A DNA stretch of 64,000 bases from an uncultured Halieaceae bacterium. Its GTDB lineage: Bacteria; Pseudomonadota; Gammaproteobacteria; Pseudomonadales; Halieaceae. The stretch is taken from NCBI GenBank assembly GCA_913056165.1, contig CAJXMD010000007.1, positions 1-64,000 on the forward strand. Direction: 5' to 3'. How positions within the stretch are numbered: position 1 is the stretch's first letter; each line of letters opens with the position of its first letter. Of this stretch, positions 16,778-25,620 are shown in pieces. The notes below the pieces were generated by a model, which saw only the letters and a list, made by a program, of their open reading frames with translations, was not told the origin of the DNA and ran no database searches. The translations under genes were made by a program, and so were the position numbers.

Positions 16778-17533
16778 ATGGACATTGCAACAATCGTTGG
16801 CTTGTTGGCTGCATTTGGCCTGATTTTTATGGCTATCTCAGAAAACGCGCCGGCTTTCGTCGACACCGCTTCTTTGCTCATCGTTGTTGCTGGGTCGGTA
16901 GCCGTCGTGATGGCTAGATGCTCTCTAGGTGAGTTTCTGGGTGCCATCGGCGTGATGGGTAAGGCCTTCTCCAGGAAAATCGATGACCCGGTAGATCTGA
17001 TCACACAAATCGTTGAACTGGCCAACATAGCTCGCAAGGACGGCATGATAGCTCTTGAAGGGCAGGACATTAGCAACCCGTTTATGGCGAAAGCGGTGTC
17101 GATGCTGGTTGACGGCACCGATGGCGAAATCATAAAAAGTTCGCTCAATCGCGACAACGACATGATGAAGCTTCGTCACGAGATGGGGGCAAAAATATTT
17201 AGTGCTTGGGGTGAAATAGCACCAGCCATGGGCATGATTGGAACTTTGGCGGGTCTGGTCATTATGCTGGGAAACATGTCCGACCCCAAAGCTATCGGAC
17301 CGGCGATGGCGGTTGCCCTGCTGACGACGATGTACGGCGCCATCCTGGCTAACGTAATTTGCTTGCCGATTGCACAAAAACTTGAGAACGCGTCAGCACT
17401 TGAGTCGGCCAATAATGAGCTAATTATAGAGGGTGTTCTCTTCATGCAGGAAGGTGGCAACCCCAGAGTTCTGGGTGACATGCTGGCTTCGTTCGTATCG
17501 CCAAAGAGCCGCGAAAAGATTGCGGCAGCGTGA
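16778..17533 (+). CDS. pomA: Flagellar stator subunit PomA (MotA family)
   Basis: A 251-residue inner-membrane ion-channel subunit. Four membrane helices can be placed (about 5-22, 29-46, 149-170, 180-200) with a large cytoplasmic loop between the second and third. LRHEMGAKIFSAWGEIAPAM followed by GMIGTLAGLVIMLGNMSDP is typical of PomA, and the length fits the Na+-driven type better than proton-type MotA (about 295). It forms the channel with the B subunits encoded next; PomA5-PomB2 is the known stoichiometry for the family. It is led by a sigma28-type promoter, as for late genes. Confidence 0.93.
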   Translation: MDIATIVGLLAAFGLIFMAISENAPAFVDTASLLIVVAGSVAVVMARCSLGEFLGAIGVMGKAFSRKIDDPVDLITQIVELANIARKDGMIALEGQDISNPFMAKAVSMLVDGTDGEIIKSSLNRDNDMMKLRHEMGAKIFSAWGEIAPAMGMIGTLAGLVIMLGNMSDPKAIGPAMAVALLTTMYGAILANVICLPIAQKLENASALESANNELIIEGVLFMQEGGNPRVLGDMLASFVSPKSREKIAAA

Positions 17534-17567
17534 TCTGGGTTCTTCTTCATTTTTGAGATAGCGCAAG

Positions 17568-18920
17568 ATGGCTGATGGCGAAGACGCAAAACCCGATGCC
17601 GTAAGCAGCGAAGCGGGCGCCCTCGACACCGAGGTTGGCGAGCCGGGTTCTGCGCCGCCGGAGGAGCAAGCCGGGGAAAATGAGCACGCCGGCGAGACTG
17701 ATGAGGCGACTGACAGCCAGACTGACAAATCTGACGACGCAGATGATTCTGGAGAGGGCGAGGGGTTGGTGGATGCCGATTTACCGCCGCCCGGGCCTCC
17801 ACCGCCTGAAGAGCCCAAAGATGATTGCCCAAAGTGTCCTGGCGGTGGGGCACCTGCTTGGATGGCCACGTTTGCCGATATGGCGACTCTTCTGATGGCG
17901 TTTTTTGTTCTGCTCCTGAGTTTTGCGGAAACTGAAGTCCCCAAGTTTAAACAGGTTGCGGGCTCTCTTAAGCAGGCCTTTGGTATCGAAAAGATCGTTC
18001 CCAAGGTAACAATTCCAATGGCGCGTAGCATCATGGTAGAGAATTTCACGCCTGCTGTAGCTGAGCGCTCGGTTATGGACGTGAAGGAGCAGCAATCTGA
18101 TTTCGTCCGCGGTGATTTTATCGAAAAGAAAACTCAAGAGGGCGAGTATGAAGACCCGCTGGATGACGATTTCGAGCAGGTACAAGAAGCCCTTGAAGAG
18201 GAACTAAACAAAGGGATGGCGGACGTTCGAATTGAGAACGGTGAAATAAAAGTGACCTTGCTCGAGCCTGCCTCTGCTGGTGGTCAAGAGGGCAAAGACG
18301 GTGAGGGAAGAGGCGGTCAAGTGGCTCAAGAGACTCTTGATGCAGTGGCCAAAGTGGCGGAAATTTCCGCAGAGCTGAGCACAAAGGTAGGGGTTCATCT
18401 CGCTGATCAAGCTCAGGGCAGTCAAACGGGTGCCAACTCAAGTCGACGTCAGTCTCGAAGCAGTGATGCCTCTGGTATGTCTAAGTATGACCGCCTCCGC
18501 GCCGATTTATCTGACGAGATCGCGGCTGGTTTGGCCGAGGTAGAAAAAGACGGCGACAAAATCATTGTTAGGCTGGCGAGTCAGGGAAGTTTCACCTCTG
18601 GTTCGTCAGACTTACGACAGGCGTTTACGCCAACTTTGACGCGTTTGGGTAACAGTCTCGCAAAATACCCTGGTAGCGTCATGGTCGAGGGGCACACAGA
18701 CAACGTTCCCGTGGCCTTCAGCGATCGATTTAAATCCAATTGGGATCTATCCGCTGCTAGAGCAGCTTCGATTGCAGATTTTTTGCTTACTTCAACCAGT
18801 TTGGAGGGAGGAAACGTGCAAATCGCGGGGTTTGCTGACACCCGACCACTAGATACCAATGATACGGCGAGTGGCCGCGCCCGAAATCGCCGTATTGAAG
18901 TGATTGTTGACGATAATTGA
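17568..18920 (+). CDS. pomB: Stator subunit PomB, first paralogue, with acidic N-terminal extension
   Basis: A 450-residue MotB/PomB-type protein, against about 310-320 usual for PomB. Residues 1-85 are an acidic, Pro-rich cytoplasmic extension. CPKC (87-90) then leads into APAWMATFADMATLLMAFFV with the ion-binding Asp104 in the single membrane helix, followed by a plug-like region. The C-terminal OmpA/MotB peptidoglycan-binding domain (about 370-448) has the EGHTDNVPV and NRRIEV motifs. A motif of about 32 residues occurs twice, at 201-232 and 306-337, the second copy leading into the OmpA domain. The Cys pair resembles that of Vibrio PomB, supporting Na+ coupling (inference). Confidence 0.92.
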   Translation: MADGEDAKPDAVSSEAGALDTEVGEPGSAPPEEQAGENEHAGETDEATDSQTDKSDDADDSGEGEGLVDADLPPPGPPPPEEPKDDCPKCPGGGAPAWMATFADMATLLMAFFVLLLSFAETEVPKFKQVAGSLKQAFGIEKIVPKVTIPMARSIMVENFTPAVAERSVMDVKEQQSDFVRGDFIEKKTQEGEYEDPLDDDFEQVQEALEEELNKGMADVRIENGEIKVTLLEPASAGGQEGKDGEGRGGQVAQETLDAVAKVAEISAELSTKVGVHLADQAQGSQTGANSSRRQSRSSDASGMSKYDRLRADLSDEIAAGLAEVEKDGDKIIVRLASQGSFTSGSSDLRQAFTPTLTRLGNSLAKYPGSVMVEGHTDNVPVAFSDRFKSNWDLSAARAASIADFLLTSTSLEGGNVQIAGFADTRPLDTNDTASGRARNRRIEVIVDDN

Positions 18921-18941
18921 ACCGTGCGGAGAGTGTGATTT

Positions 18942-20201
18942 TTGGCTGAGGAAGACGACAAACAAGATATCCAAGGTGCAGGAGACGAGGAGTCCGAGGC
19001 AGTTGATGCAAATGCACCCGAAGACTCCGAGGCCCAAGCTCCGGAGGAGGAGCCTGTTGGTCCGCCGCCCGAGCCACCCGAGGAGTTGCCCCCCGTCGAA
19101 TGCCCTAAGTGTCCAGGTGGTGGCGCCCCTGCGTGGATGGCGACCTTTGCTGATATGGCTACTCTCCTTATGGCGTTTTTTGTTTTGCTGCTTTCTTTCG
19201 CTCAGATGAACGTTCCGAAATTTAAGGAAGTCAGTGGTTCTATGAACGACACCATGGGCGTACAGCGTGTGGTACCGGTCGTAGAACCCCCGACAGCTGA
19301 CAATATTATTGCCGATCAATTTATGCAGGCAAAAGTGGAACCTACGCCCTTGCAAACAATAAGTGAGCAAACCACCGACGAAGAACAGCCACCTGACCCT
19401 GAGTTAAAGATAACAAACAGACCATCGGATACGCCAAACGCAACGGATCTAGAGAAAGTCCGCAGTGCATTACAAGAGGAAATTACTCGCGGTCAGGTGA
19501 CGGTGGCCGAAACCGACGGAAAGATCACGGTCCTCATGACGCCGAATCAGAAAGATGGAGAAAATCAGGGTGATGTTGGTTTGGACTCTGGACAGCGTTT
19601 GGATGAAGACACGGTTGCGATATTTGCTAAGGTCGCCCAGGCTCAGGCCGAGGTGGTCTCTGAGGTTCAGGTACTGCGATCGGCTTCAACTCAAACCCAA
19701 TCTTTTGACAGTACCTCACAAGCAGAGGATAGCGCTGGCGAGGAGTTGGCTCAGAGCGAGTATGAACAGATAAGAAGTCGATTAACCACTGAAATTGCCA
19801 ATGGTCAGATCAACGTAGAGCGAATCAATGATGAAGTGAAGATTTCACTTGCTGATCAAGGGGCGTTCGTGAGCGGAAGCGCAGATTTGCGTAGCTCTTT
19901 TTTTGCCGTGTTGACTAGCGTAGGGCAGGCCTTGGCTCAAAGCCCGGGGGAGGTCACCGTGGCCGGCCATACAGATAACGTTCCGGTAGCGTTTAGCGAG
20001 CGGTTTCAATCCAATTGGGATCTCTCGGCAGCGCGCTCTGCGTCGGTGGCTGATTATTTGGTGAATGAGGGATTTATTCAGCCCGGCGCGGTTACAGTGA
20101 CTGGGTATGCCGACACCGTGCCGATTGCTTCAAACGATACCGCTGCGGGTCGCGCGCAAAATCGTCGAATAGAAATTACAGTTAAGGGGAGAGCGGGATG
20201 A
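18942..20201 (+). CDS. Stator subunit PomB, second paralogue
   Basis: A second, 419-residue PomB-type protein in tandem with the first. It has an acidic Pro-rich extension (1-50), CPKC (54-57), the same membrane helix with Asp71, the duplicated motif at 170-199 and 274-303, and an OmpA domain (about 338-414) with AGHTDNVPV and NRRIEI. The membrane helix region is identical to that of the first paralogue while the linkers have diverged strongly. The start is TTG at 18942, 21 bases after the previous stop. Only one pomA is present, so the two B proteins may form heterodimers or compete for the same A ring. Confidence 0.9.
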   Translation: MAEEDDKQDIQGAGDEESEAVDANAPEDSEAQAPEEEPVGPPPEPPEELPPVECPKCPGGGAPAWMATFADMATLLMAFFVLLLSFAQMNVPKFKEVSGSMNDTMGVQRVVPVVEPPTADNIIADQFMQAKVEPTPLQTISEQTTDEEQPPDPELKITNRPSDTPNATDLEKVRSALQEEITRGQVTVAETDGKITVLMTPNQKDGENQGDVGLDSGQRLDEDTVAIFAKVAQAQAEVVSEVQVLRSASTQTQSFDSTSQAEDSAGEELAQSEYEQIRSRLTTEIANGQINVERINDEVKISLADQGAFVSGSADLRSSFFAVLTSVGQALAQSPGEVTVAGHTDNVPVAFSERFQSNWDLSAARSASVADYLVNEGFIQPGAVTVTGYADTVPIASNDTAAGRAQNRRIEITVKGRAG

Positions 20202-20545
20202 AACCAGGTGTGATCTCTCATTTCGTGGCAGGGTTTATTGCTGTATTCATGATTGCTTCCGCAGACACAGCCTTGGCGGAATCAAAAGCGCAAAAAGCGT
20301 TTCTGGAAAGTATCAAAGCAGTTTCCACTATTGATGACGCCCATATCTCTGAAGGGGCACTTGTCATCTGGCCCTCTCCACCCGTACAGGGTGCACTTGA
20401 TTATGACGTTATGGCAGAGAAGCTGTGTCTGGAGTACAAAACCTATGGGTACCTGGTAATTTGGTTTATGGATTCTTCGAAATACCGCCGCAGTAAAGAG
20501 ATGGCTATGCTTCAAAGCCACGTGTGTTTGGAAGACGGACAGTGA
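20198..20545 (+). CDS. Small exported protein coupled to pomB2
   Basis: No family recognised. 115 residues with an N-terminal signal peptide ending near ADTALA and a mature part of about 90 residues with two Cys (CLEYKT and HVCLED) that could form a disulphide in the periplasm. Its ATG overlaps the pomB2 stop in an ATGA, so it is made together with the stator proteins. A periplasmic stator partner, in the role that MotX/MotY play in Vibrio, is conceivable but there is no similarity to show it. Confidence 0.75.
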   Translation: MKPGVISHFVAGFIAVFMIASADTALAESKAQKAFLESIKAVSTIDDAHISEGALVIWPSPPVQGALDYDVMAEKLCLEYKTYGYLVIWFMDSSKYRRSKEMAMLQSHVCLEDGQ

Positions 20546-21858
20546 TAGACCCCCCTGCATTGTCTGAACGTAAAGGCAGATCCTCTTGGCGATTTTTGCA
20601 GACCATGATGTATTGGATGTTAATGGTCACTCTAAGTGGGTGCGGTATCGGGTCGGGCGGAAGCGATGACCCTGATAGTAGCTCGGGCTCGCAGAATGTA
20701 GTTGACGAGCAACAGCTAGCGATTGAACTTTCCGGGGATACTCGATATCGCGCAGATCAGAGAGTTTCTCTTGCGTACGTGCTAAGCGGCGACAGCGTCA
20801 GCGGCGCATCAGTTTCTTACCAGGGTCCGGTTGAATTGATACATGATCCAATAGCACAAACATTAAAGGCAGACGCGGTACCGCCCGGCGTTTACACGGT
20901 AACCTTAACTGCAAAGGCAGATAAATATATTGCCGAGGCTACTCTTGAGCTTTTCATCGACGCAAATTTTGGCGGTCAGTACGTCAGCTCTGACGAGCTG
21001 AAAATTCTCACCATGGGGCGAGGAGAGATTTCTGACGCCACCGATTCTGCAAGCACCGGCGACGACTCTCTGGCACAACAACCTCAACAAAGGGCAACTA
21101 TTTTTTGGTACGTCAAAGCGGACGATTCGACTGCATTTATAGAATCGTTATGCACTGCAGATATCACTGTCGATGGCGATCAAGCCATCGGCAGTGGATT
21201 GTGCAAGCAGTCGGTCGATGGGCAAAAAAAAGTCTTTACCACTTTGGACGTTTTGGTGGTTTACCAAGACACCGGAGGTGTACAGCTGACGTATTCCTTT
21301 GATGGCGACGGCACATCGTTTGATTTTAGTCTCAACGAGATCAGAGATAACTACATAGCAACTGATCTTGATCTCTCGGGGGTTTATCGCTCCGTGCTGA
21401 CGGAAGGCTTGGATTACCTTCTAGTATCTGGAGTTGCTGGCTCGGAAGAGAGCATGTCGGCGGCTGACGATGGTTCAGGAATACAAAGATGCAGTATCAC
21501 TGGCAACCTGTCACGCTATGATGCCAGCTTCATCGCCGCAACAGAGGGTGATGGATCGATCCTGAAGATTTCGGATATGGTGATCGACAACTGTGACCTT
21601 TCCTCAGAGGCTGGCTATCGAATAGCTGTCGGTGAGGCAACGGGTTCAAATCAGTCGGGTCTGCTGTCAGTACTACAAAGTGGTATCAGTGATAGTGTCA
21701 CTCGATTCGATATCTATGCCTACAGGGGGGCAGACTATACCGATCCCCTGAGCAAACTGCGGTACGCGCGAGTTTGCTTCAACGGCGCCCCAACTTCTCT
21801 CGCAGCGGACTACGACGTGTCCGAGGCAATGTGCGAGTCACTATCCAGCGGCCTCTAA
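20542..21858 (+). CDS. Large lipoprotein of unknown function
   Basis: A predicted lipoprotein: the N-terminal hydrophobic helix MMYWMLMVTLSGC has a lipobox, then a Gly/Ser/Asp-rich spacer. The mature part of about 400 residues is rich in beta-forming stretches, with an early Ig-like region (YRADQRVSLAYVLSG to PPGVYTVTLTAKADKY). Two later Cys pairs could form disulphides. The GTG at 20542 overlaps the previous stop in a GTGA and is preferred; ATG at 20605 would leave a short leader before the lipobox. Its coupling to the pomB2 unit suggests an envelope role linked to motility. Confidence 0.75.
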   Translation: MIDPPALSERKGRSSWRFLQTMMYWMLMVTLSGCGIGSGGSDDPDSSSGSQNVVDEQQLAIELSGDTRYRADQRVSLAYVLSGDSVSGASVSYQGPVELIHDPIAQTLKADAVPPGVYTVTLTAKADKYIAEATLELFIDANFGGQYVSSDELKILTMGRGEISDATDSASTGDDSLAQQPQQRATIFWYVKADDSTAFIESLCTADITVDGDQAIGSGLCKQSVDGQKKVFTTLDVLVVYQDTGGVQLTYSFDGDGTSFDFSLNEIRDNYIATDLDLSGVYRSVLTEGLDYLLVSGVAGSEESMSAADDGSGIQRCSITGNLSRYDASFIAATEGDGSILKISDMVIDNCDLSSEAGYRIAVGEATGSNQSGLLSVLQSGISDSVTRFDIYAYRGADYTDPLSKLRYARVCFNGAPTSLAADYDVSEAMCESLSSGL

Positions 21859-21963
21859 TAGCCCAACGACTAGCTGGTTTGTAGGGTTTGCTTTGACAAC
21901 GGTCGTAGATCTATTATGGCGGTGAGATAAAGCGCTCGGGTCAGTTGGGGGGTAGCACACGCA

Positions 21964-23748
21964 ATGAAGCTCTTCGGTATGTTTGGCAAATCGGCAGAGG
22001 ACCAGCCTGACAGTGCGTCTGCGGTGCCCGACTCGGATGAACCTCCTGCTGAGGATAAAGCGGTACAAGAGCAAATTTCTCAGGAACCTGAGGAAGAAAT
22101 TGATAGGGGGGCGACCATGACTGATGTAATACAGGCAGTGACAGATCAGTTCGCTTTGATCAACGCTGAAAGCGACGCCGATCTTGAAGCTGTGGGTGCT
22201 GCATTGTGTCAAATCCCTGAGCAGATGCCCTCTCTTGACAATGAGTTCGCGTCTTTCCGACACGAGGTGCTACATGCCATCCTCACGGCGGGCGATGAGG
22301 CAGGTGTGGCTGATCGCGCAGTAATTTTGAATCGGTGTCTCGTTGCCATCGAACATGTCCCCGACCTGGCGGAGCATGTCAATTCTCTCAAAGCAATCGC
22401 AAGTGAACTTCGAGCCAGTTCCGCCTCCTCTGGTGCCGTGCACGCAGAATCTTCAGAGGTGATTGAGCCGCCGGAATTCGATAATCCAACTGAGATTTCT
22501 CAAGCCACCAACAACTCACCTGACGTTGCGGAAAATGCGGAACGGGCTGAAGCTGACGCCACAGAAGCGGGTGAGTCTTCAGCCGAATATTCACCAGCTT
22601 TTCAGGTCATTGATGGTGCAAATGTTGTTGAGGAGGGCCGCTCAAGTGAGTCCTCTGAGCAGGTTCCAGAACAGTTGGAGCCTGACGCTCATGAGGACAT
22701 TATTTCCTCGGAGGATGCGATGCCGCCTGAGGGCCATGGGCAAGCCTTGGGGACCGTTGAGCATGCAGACCGCTTAATTACAGCAGCCCAGTTTGCGCAA
22801 AATGGTGTCCGAGAGGAATTAGATAGCAACACCTCTGAGTCAGCAGAGGGTCATCAAGATGACGACATGTTTGAGTTCGTGAAATCGCTGGCGAATGTTA
22901 GGGTGAGTTGCCTGAAGGCGCTGGAATCCTGTTTCGATCGCGAGCTCGCCACGCTTGATCATTATCGAGACGTTTGTGTTGAGCTTGAGCTGAGCGCAAC
23001 ACGGCTCGCAGAGTCCAAGCGCTGTATTACTTTTATTGATGCCGGGCTTCGCGGCGAACCCCTTGGAGAGGATTATCTTGACACGCAACATCAATGGTTG
23101 TGTTCACTTACGGCACAGCTGGCCAGCGTAACGAGAGAGCAGGGCGCAATAGCTCTTGAGAAGGCTGAGCAGATCAAGGGCCAGATTTCGGAAATCCAGC
23201 TCGAGGCTGATCAGGCGGCTGAGCTAATTAAAAAGTTGGGTGCAGAGACACTCGAGCCGCCCAGCGCTGTACTGCAATCGTTAACCAGCCATGACTTTGG
23301 ATCTGAAAACAGCAGCGACGAAGTTGATTATGAAGATTCGATAGACCAGTACATCGATTGGATGAAGAGGCAGCGCGAGGCGATAAGAGAGCAGCGTCGG
23401 CGTATAGAAGAGCTGGATAAAAAAATGGCGGATGCCGAGAGAGCCTCAGACGGTCAGTATTCTGGGAGACTGGAGCCTATCCAGCGTCGAAAAGATGAAC
23501 TTACTCGCAACTTGAAAGATGCTCTACAAAGTGCAAGCAAAGATGCGGAGGAAACCGAAGCCCGGCTGGATGTACTCTCGCAGGATGCCTCTACGTTGAT
23601 GGTGGAGTATGGTGCGGTGGTAGAGAAGCGCATGGCTTTCGCGGCGAATGTTGAAGACTCGATGGCGAGTACGATGATCAGCTTGGGGAAAGTTCTGGAT
23701 GAGGCTAATTTCACACAACCGCAGGAGACTCCGCAGATTCATGACTGA
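21964..23748 (+). CDS. Large acidic coiled-coil protein
   Basis: No family recognised. 594 residues, strongly acidic, with no signal peptide or membrane helix, so probably cytoplasmic. Residues about 125-280 are a low-complexity Ala/Glu/Ser region. Two long coiled-coil regions follow, at about 340-430 and 455-580, the second containing RQREAIREQRRRIEELDKKM. It is the first gene of a four-gene chain in which every junction overlaps. A scaffold or tether function is a guess from the shape only. Confidence 0.75.
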   Translation: MKLFGMFGKSAEDQPDSASAVPDSDEPPAEDKAVQEQISQEPEEEIDRGATMTDVIQAVTDQFALINAESDADLEAVGAALCQIPEQMPSLDNEFASFRHEVLHAILTAGDEAGVADRAVILNRCLVAIEHVPDLAEHVNSLKAIASELRASSASSGAVHAESSEVIEPPEFDNPTEISQATNNSPDVAENAERAEADATEAGESSAEYSPAFQVIDGANVVEEGRSSESSEQVPEQLEPDAHEDIISSEDAMPPEGHGQALGTVEHADRLITAAQFAQNGVREELDSNTSESAEGHQDDDMFEFVKSLANVRVSCLKALESCFDRELATLDHYRDVCVELELSATRLAESKRCITFIDAGLRGEPLGEDYLDTQHQWLCSLTAQLASVTREQGAIALEKAEQIKGQISEIQLEADQAAELIKKLGAETLEPPSAVLQSLTSHDFGSENSSDEVDYEDSIDQYIDWMKRQREAIREQRRRIEELDKKMADAERASDGQYSGRLEPIQRRKDELTRNLKDALQSASKDAEETEARLDVLSQDASTLMVEYGAVVEKRMAFAANVEDSMASTMISLGKVLDEANFTQPQETPQIHD

Positions 23749-23938
23749 TGCCTTTGGGCGTTTAGTCTGCGCTCTTGCGATAAAGGGCTTCGTGCTATTG
23801 AATCTGGTGGCCTGCGCCGAGGAAGAGCCTACTGAAGCTCAGCGCAAGCAGTGTTTTGACAGCTACATCAGAGAGCATCAAGCGGAGTATCCGGTTGACA
23901 CACTTAAAAAAACCGCTGCATTGAAATGTTACTCATGA
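23741..23938 (+). CDS. Tiny lipoprotein overlapping its neighbours
   Basis: 65 residues: signal sequence with the lipobox LVAC, then a mature peptide of about 45 residues with two further Cys (KQCFDSYIREH and KCYS). The ATG at 23741 overlaps the upstream gene by 8 bases and its stop overlaps the downstream start. No family recognised; the strict overlaps argue that it is a real gene and part of the unit. Confidence 0.7.
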   Translation: MTDAFGRLVCALAIKGFVLLNLVACAEEEPTEAQRKQCFDSYIREHQAEYPVDTLKKTAALKCYS

Positions 23939-25620
23939 ATACTCCTCCAAAAGAATTGGGCCTTGAGTTAGTACGGGTTCTCTTCGTGGGGGTGTTGATT
24001 GGTGTTCTCGGGGGTCTTGCTGCCAATCTTTTTGTTCTGGGCGTTGGAGCCATCGACGGGATCGTTCAGAGTCAAATGGAGGGTCAAAGCACGTTTAGCG
24101 CTGGTCTTATACGATGGGCGGCTCTACTTATCGGTGCCTTTTGTATTTATGGACTCAAACTGGCTTTTCAAATGGACCGATGGCATGGACCGGCCGATGC
24201 AATTTTGGGTGCTCACCGTCCGGACGCTGATTTCCCGGTTAGGGAGGGGTTTCTTTCAACTACAGCTGCGTTTATATCGGCGAGCGCAGGGGCTTCGGTC
24301 GGCCAGTATGGCCCCGTACTGCATTTTGGTGCTTCGGTAGGGGCCCAGATTCGAGCGCTGTTTCCCACCCGGCTGACTTCGGATATCTATGTTGCCTGCG
24401 GCGTTGCAGCTGCCATTTCAGCGGGTTTTGGTGCCCCCATTGCTGCGGTCGTGTTGGTGTCCGAGGCGGTTTTACGGCATTTCGCCATCCGCGCTGTAGC
24501 ACCAATCACCGTATCAGCTATTGTAGCTACGGCCATAACGCCACTCTTCTTTGATCGTATATCGCCCTATTCCGTAGCGGCTAGCCACACTGACTGGGGC
24601 TTGTTGCCAATTGTGCTAGGTCTTGGCGCCAGTGCCGCAGTTTTGGCCATCGTCTTTATGCGTTCACTGTTGATGACAGCGGCTTGGGCCAAGGCACGTA
24701 ACAATGACCTTGCCATGTTACTGCTTGCTGCGACCCTGATGGCTGTGATCGGAATGCTGGTGCCCGAGGCGGTTGGATTGGGAACCCAGTCAGTAAATGA
24801 TTTACTTGCTGGAGAAAAGCTGCTCGGCGAGGCGGTTTTGATGCTGTTTGCCAAGCTTCTGGCGACGGTGGTATGCATTGGGATGGGCCTGTTTGGTGGT
24901 GTTTTTTCACCTGCCTTATTTTTAGGTGCTTCTTTGGGGTATGTTGCTGGTTTTGTTGCCGTTAGCCTCGGTTATGACCCGGCCGCAATTATCATGTTGA
25001 CCGTGGTGGGTATCGCAGCAGTAGTTGCTTCCGTGATTGGAGCTCCCATTGGCGTTGTCTTGATCGTCTTTGAATTCACTCGCAGTTATGAGTTCGCCGT
25101 GGCAGCCATCTTGGCCGTGTCGATGTCGTCGTTTATATCAACCCGCTTATTTTGCTATTCCTTTTTCGATAGACAACTGATTATGCGCGGTTTTGATCTT
25201 CGTCAGGGTAGAGAGTTTTTGTCTCTTAGAGACACCACGGTGTCAGACCTTGATGTTGAGCGAGTCATGCCGGTTACCAAAGATGCAACAGGTGAAGATA
25301 TCGTCGCACATCTACAGAGTTCCAATAGAACAGAGGCTTACGTCGTGGATGACCAGGGGAGGTTGCAGGGTGTCGTTCCAATCCTAGTGGCACTTGGCAA
25401 CAGAGAGTCGATTGCATCATCGCTGATGGCCACAGATTACATAGTTTTAAGCCTTCGTGACGATTTACAGCAGGCGCTCAGTACCGCTCGTCGATTTGTG
25501 GGCGAGGCGATACCAGTGATAGATGATGCAGGCATACTGGCTGGTTGTATCAGCGAGGGCGCGATCCTCGGAGGGACTCTTGATCGTCAAGAGGAGGTTA
25601 AGGGTCGTGAGCGCAATTAA
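23935..25620 (+). CDS. ClC-type chloride channel/transporter with C-terminal CBS domains
   Basis: A 561-residue ClC-family membrane protein with about ten or more membrane segments followed by a tandem CBS pair (about 420-555), which in this family can sense nucleotides. Selectivity-filter motifs are present in altered form: SVGQYGPVLHFGASVG (residues about 121-136) replaces the usual GREGP, so the gating glutamate position is Tyr125; GGVFSPALFLGASLG is the GxFxP motif. Loss of that Glu usually means passive Cl- conduction rather than Cl-/H+ exchange (knowledge of the family; inference here). I take the ATG at 23935, overlapping the previous stop; 23926 is possible. Confidence 0.88.
   Translation: MNTPPKELGLELVRVLFVGVLIGVLGGLAANLFVLGVGAIDGIVQSQMEGQSTFSAGLIRWAALLIGAFCIYGLKLAFQMDRWHGPADAILGAHRPDADFPVREGFLSTTAAFISASAGASVGQYGPVLHFGASVGAQIRALFPTRLTSDIYVACGVAAAISAGFGAPIAAVVLVSEAVLRHFAIRAVAPITVSAIVATAITPLFFDRISPYSVAASHTDWGLLPIVLGLGASAAVLAIVFMRSLLMTAAWAKARNNDLAMLLLAATLMAVIGMLVPEAVGLGTQSVNDLLAGEKLLGEAVLMLFAKLLATVVCIGMGLFGGVFSPALFLGASLGYVAGFVAVSLGYDPAAIIMLTVVGIAAVVASVIGAPIGVVLIVFEFTRSYEFAVAAILAVSMSSFISTRLFCYSFFDRQLIMRGFDLRQGREFLSLRDTTVSDLDVERVMPVTKDATGEDIVAHLQSSNRTEAYVVDDQGRLQGVVPILVALGNRESIASSLMATDYIVLSLRDDLQQALSTARRFVGEAIPVIDDAGILAGCISEGAILGGTLDRQEEVKGRERN

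Noticed and set aside
17176-17853. Minus-strand frame of 225 codons across pomA/pomB
   Set aside because: Antisense shadow of recognised stator genes with unnatural Pro/Arg/Ser composition.
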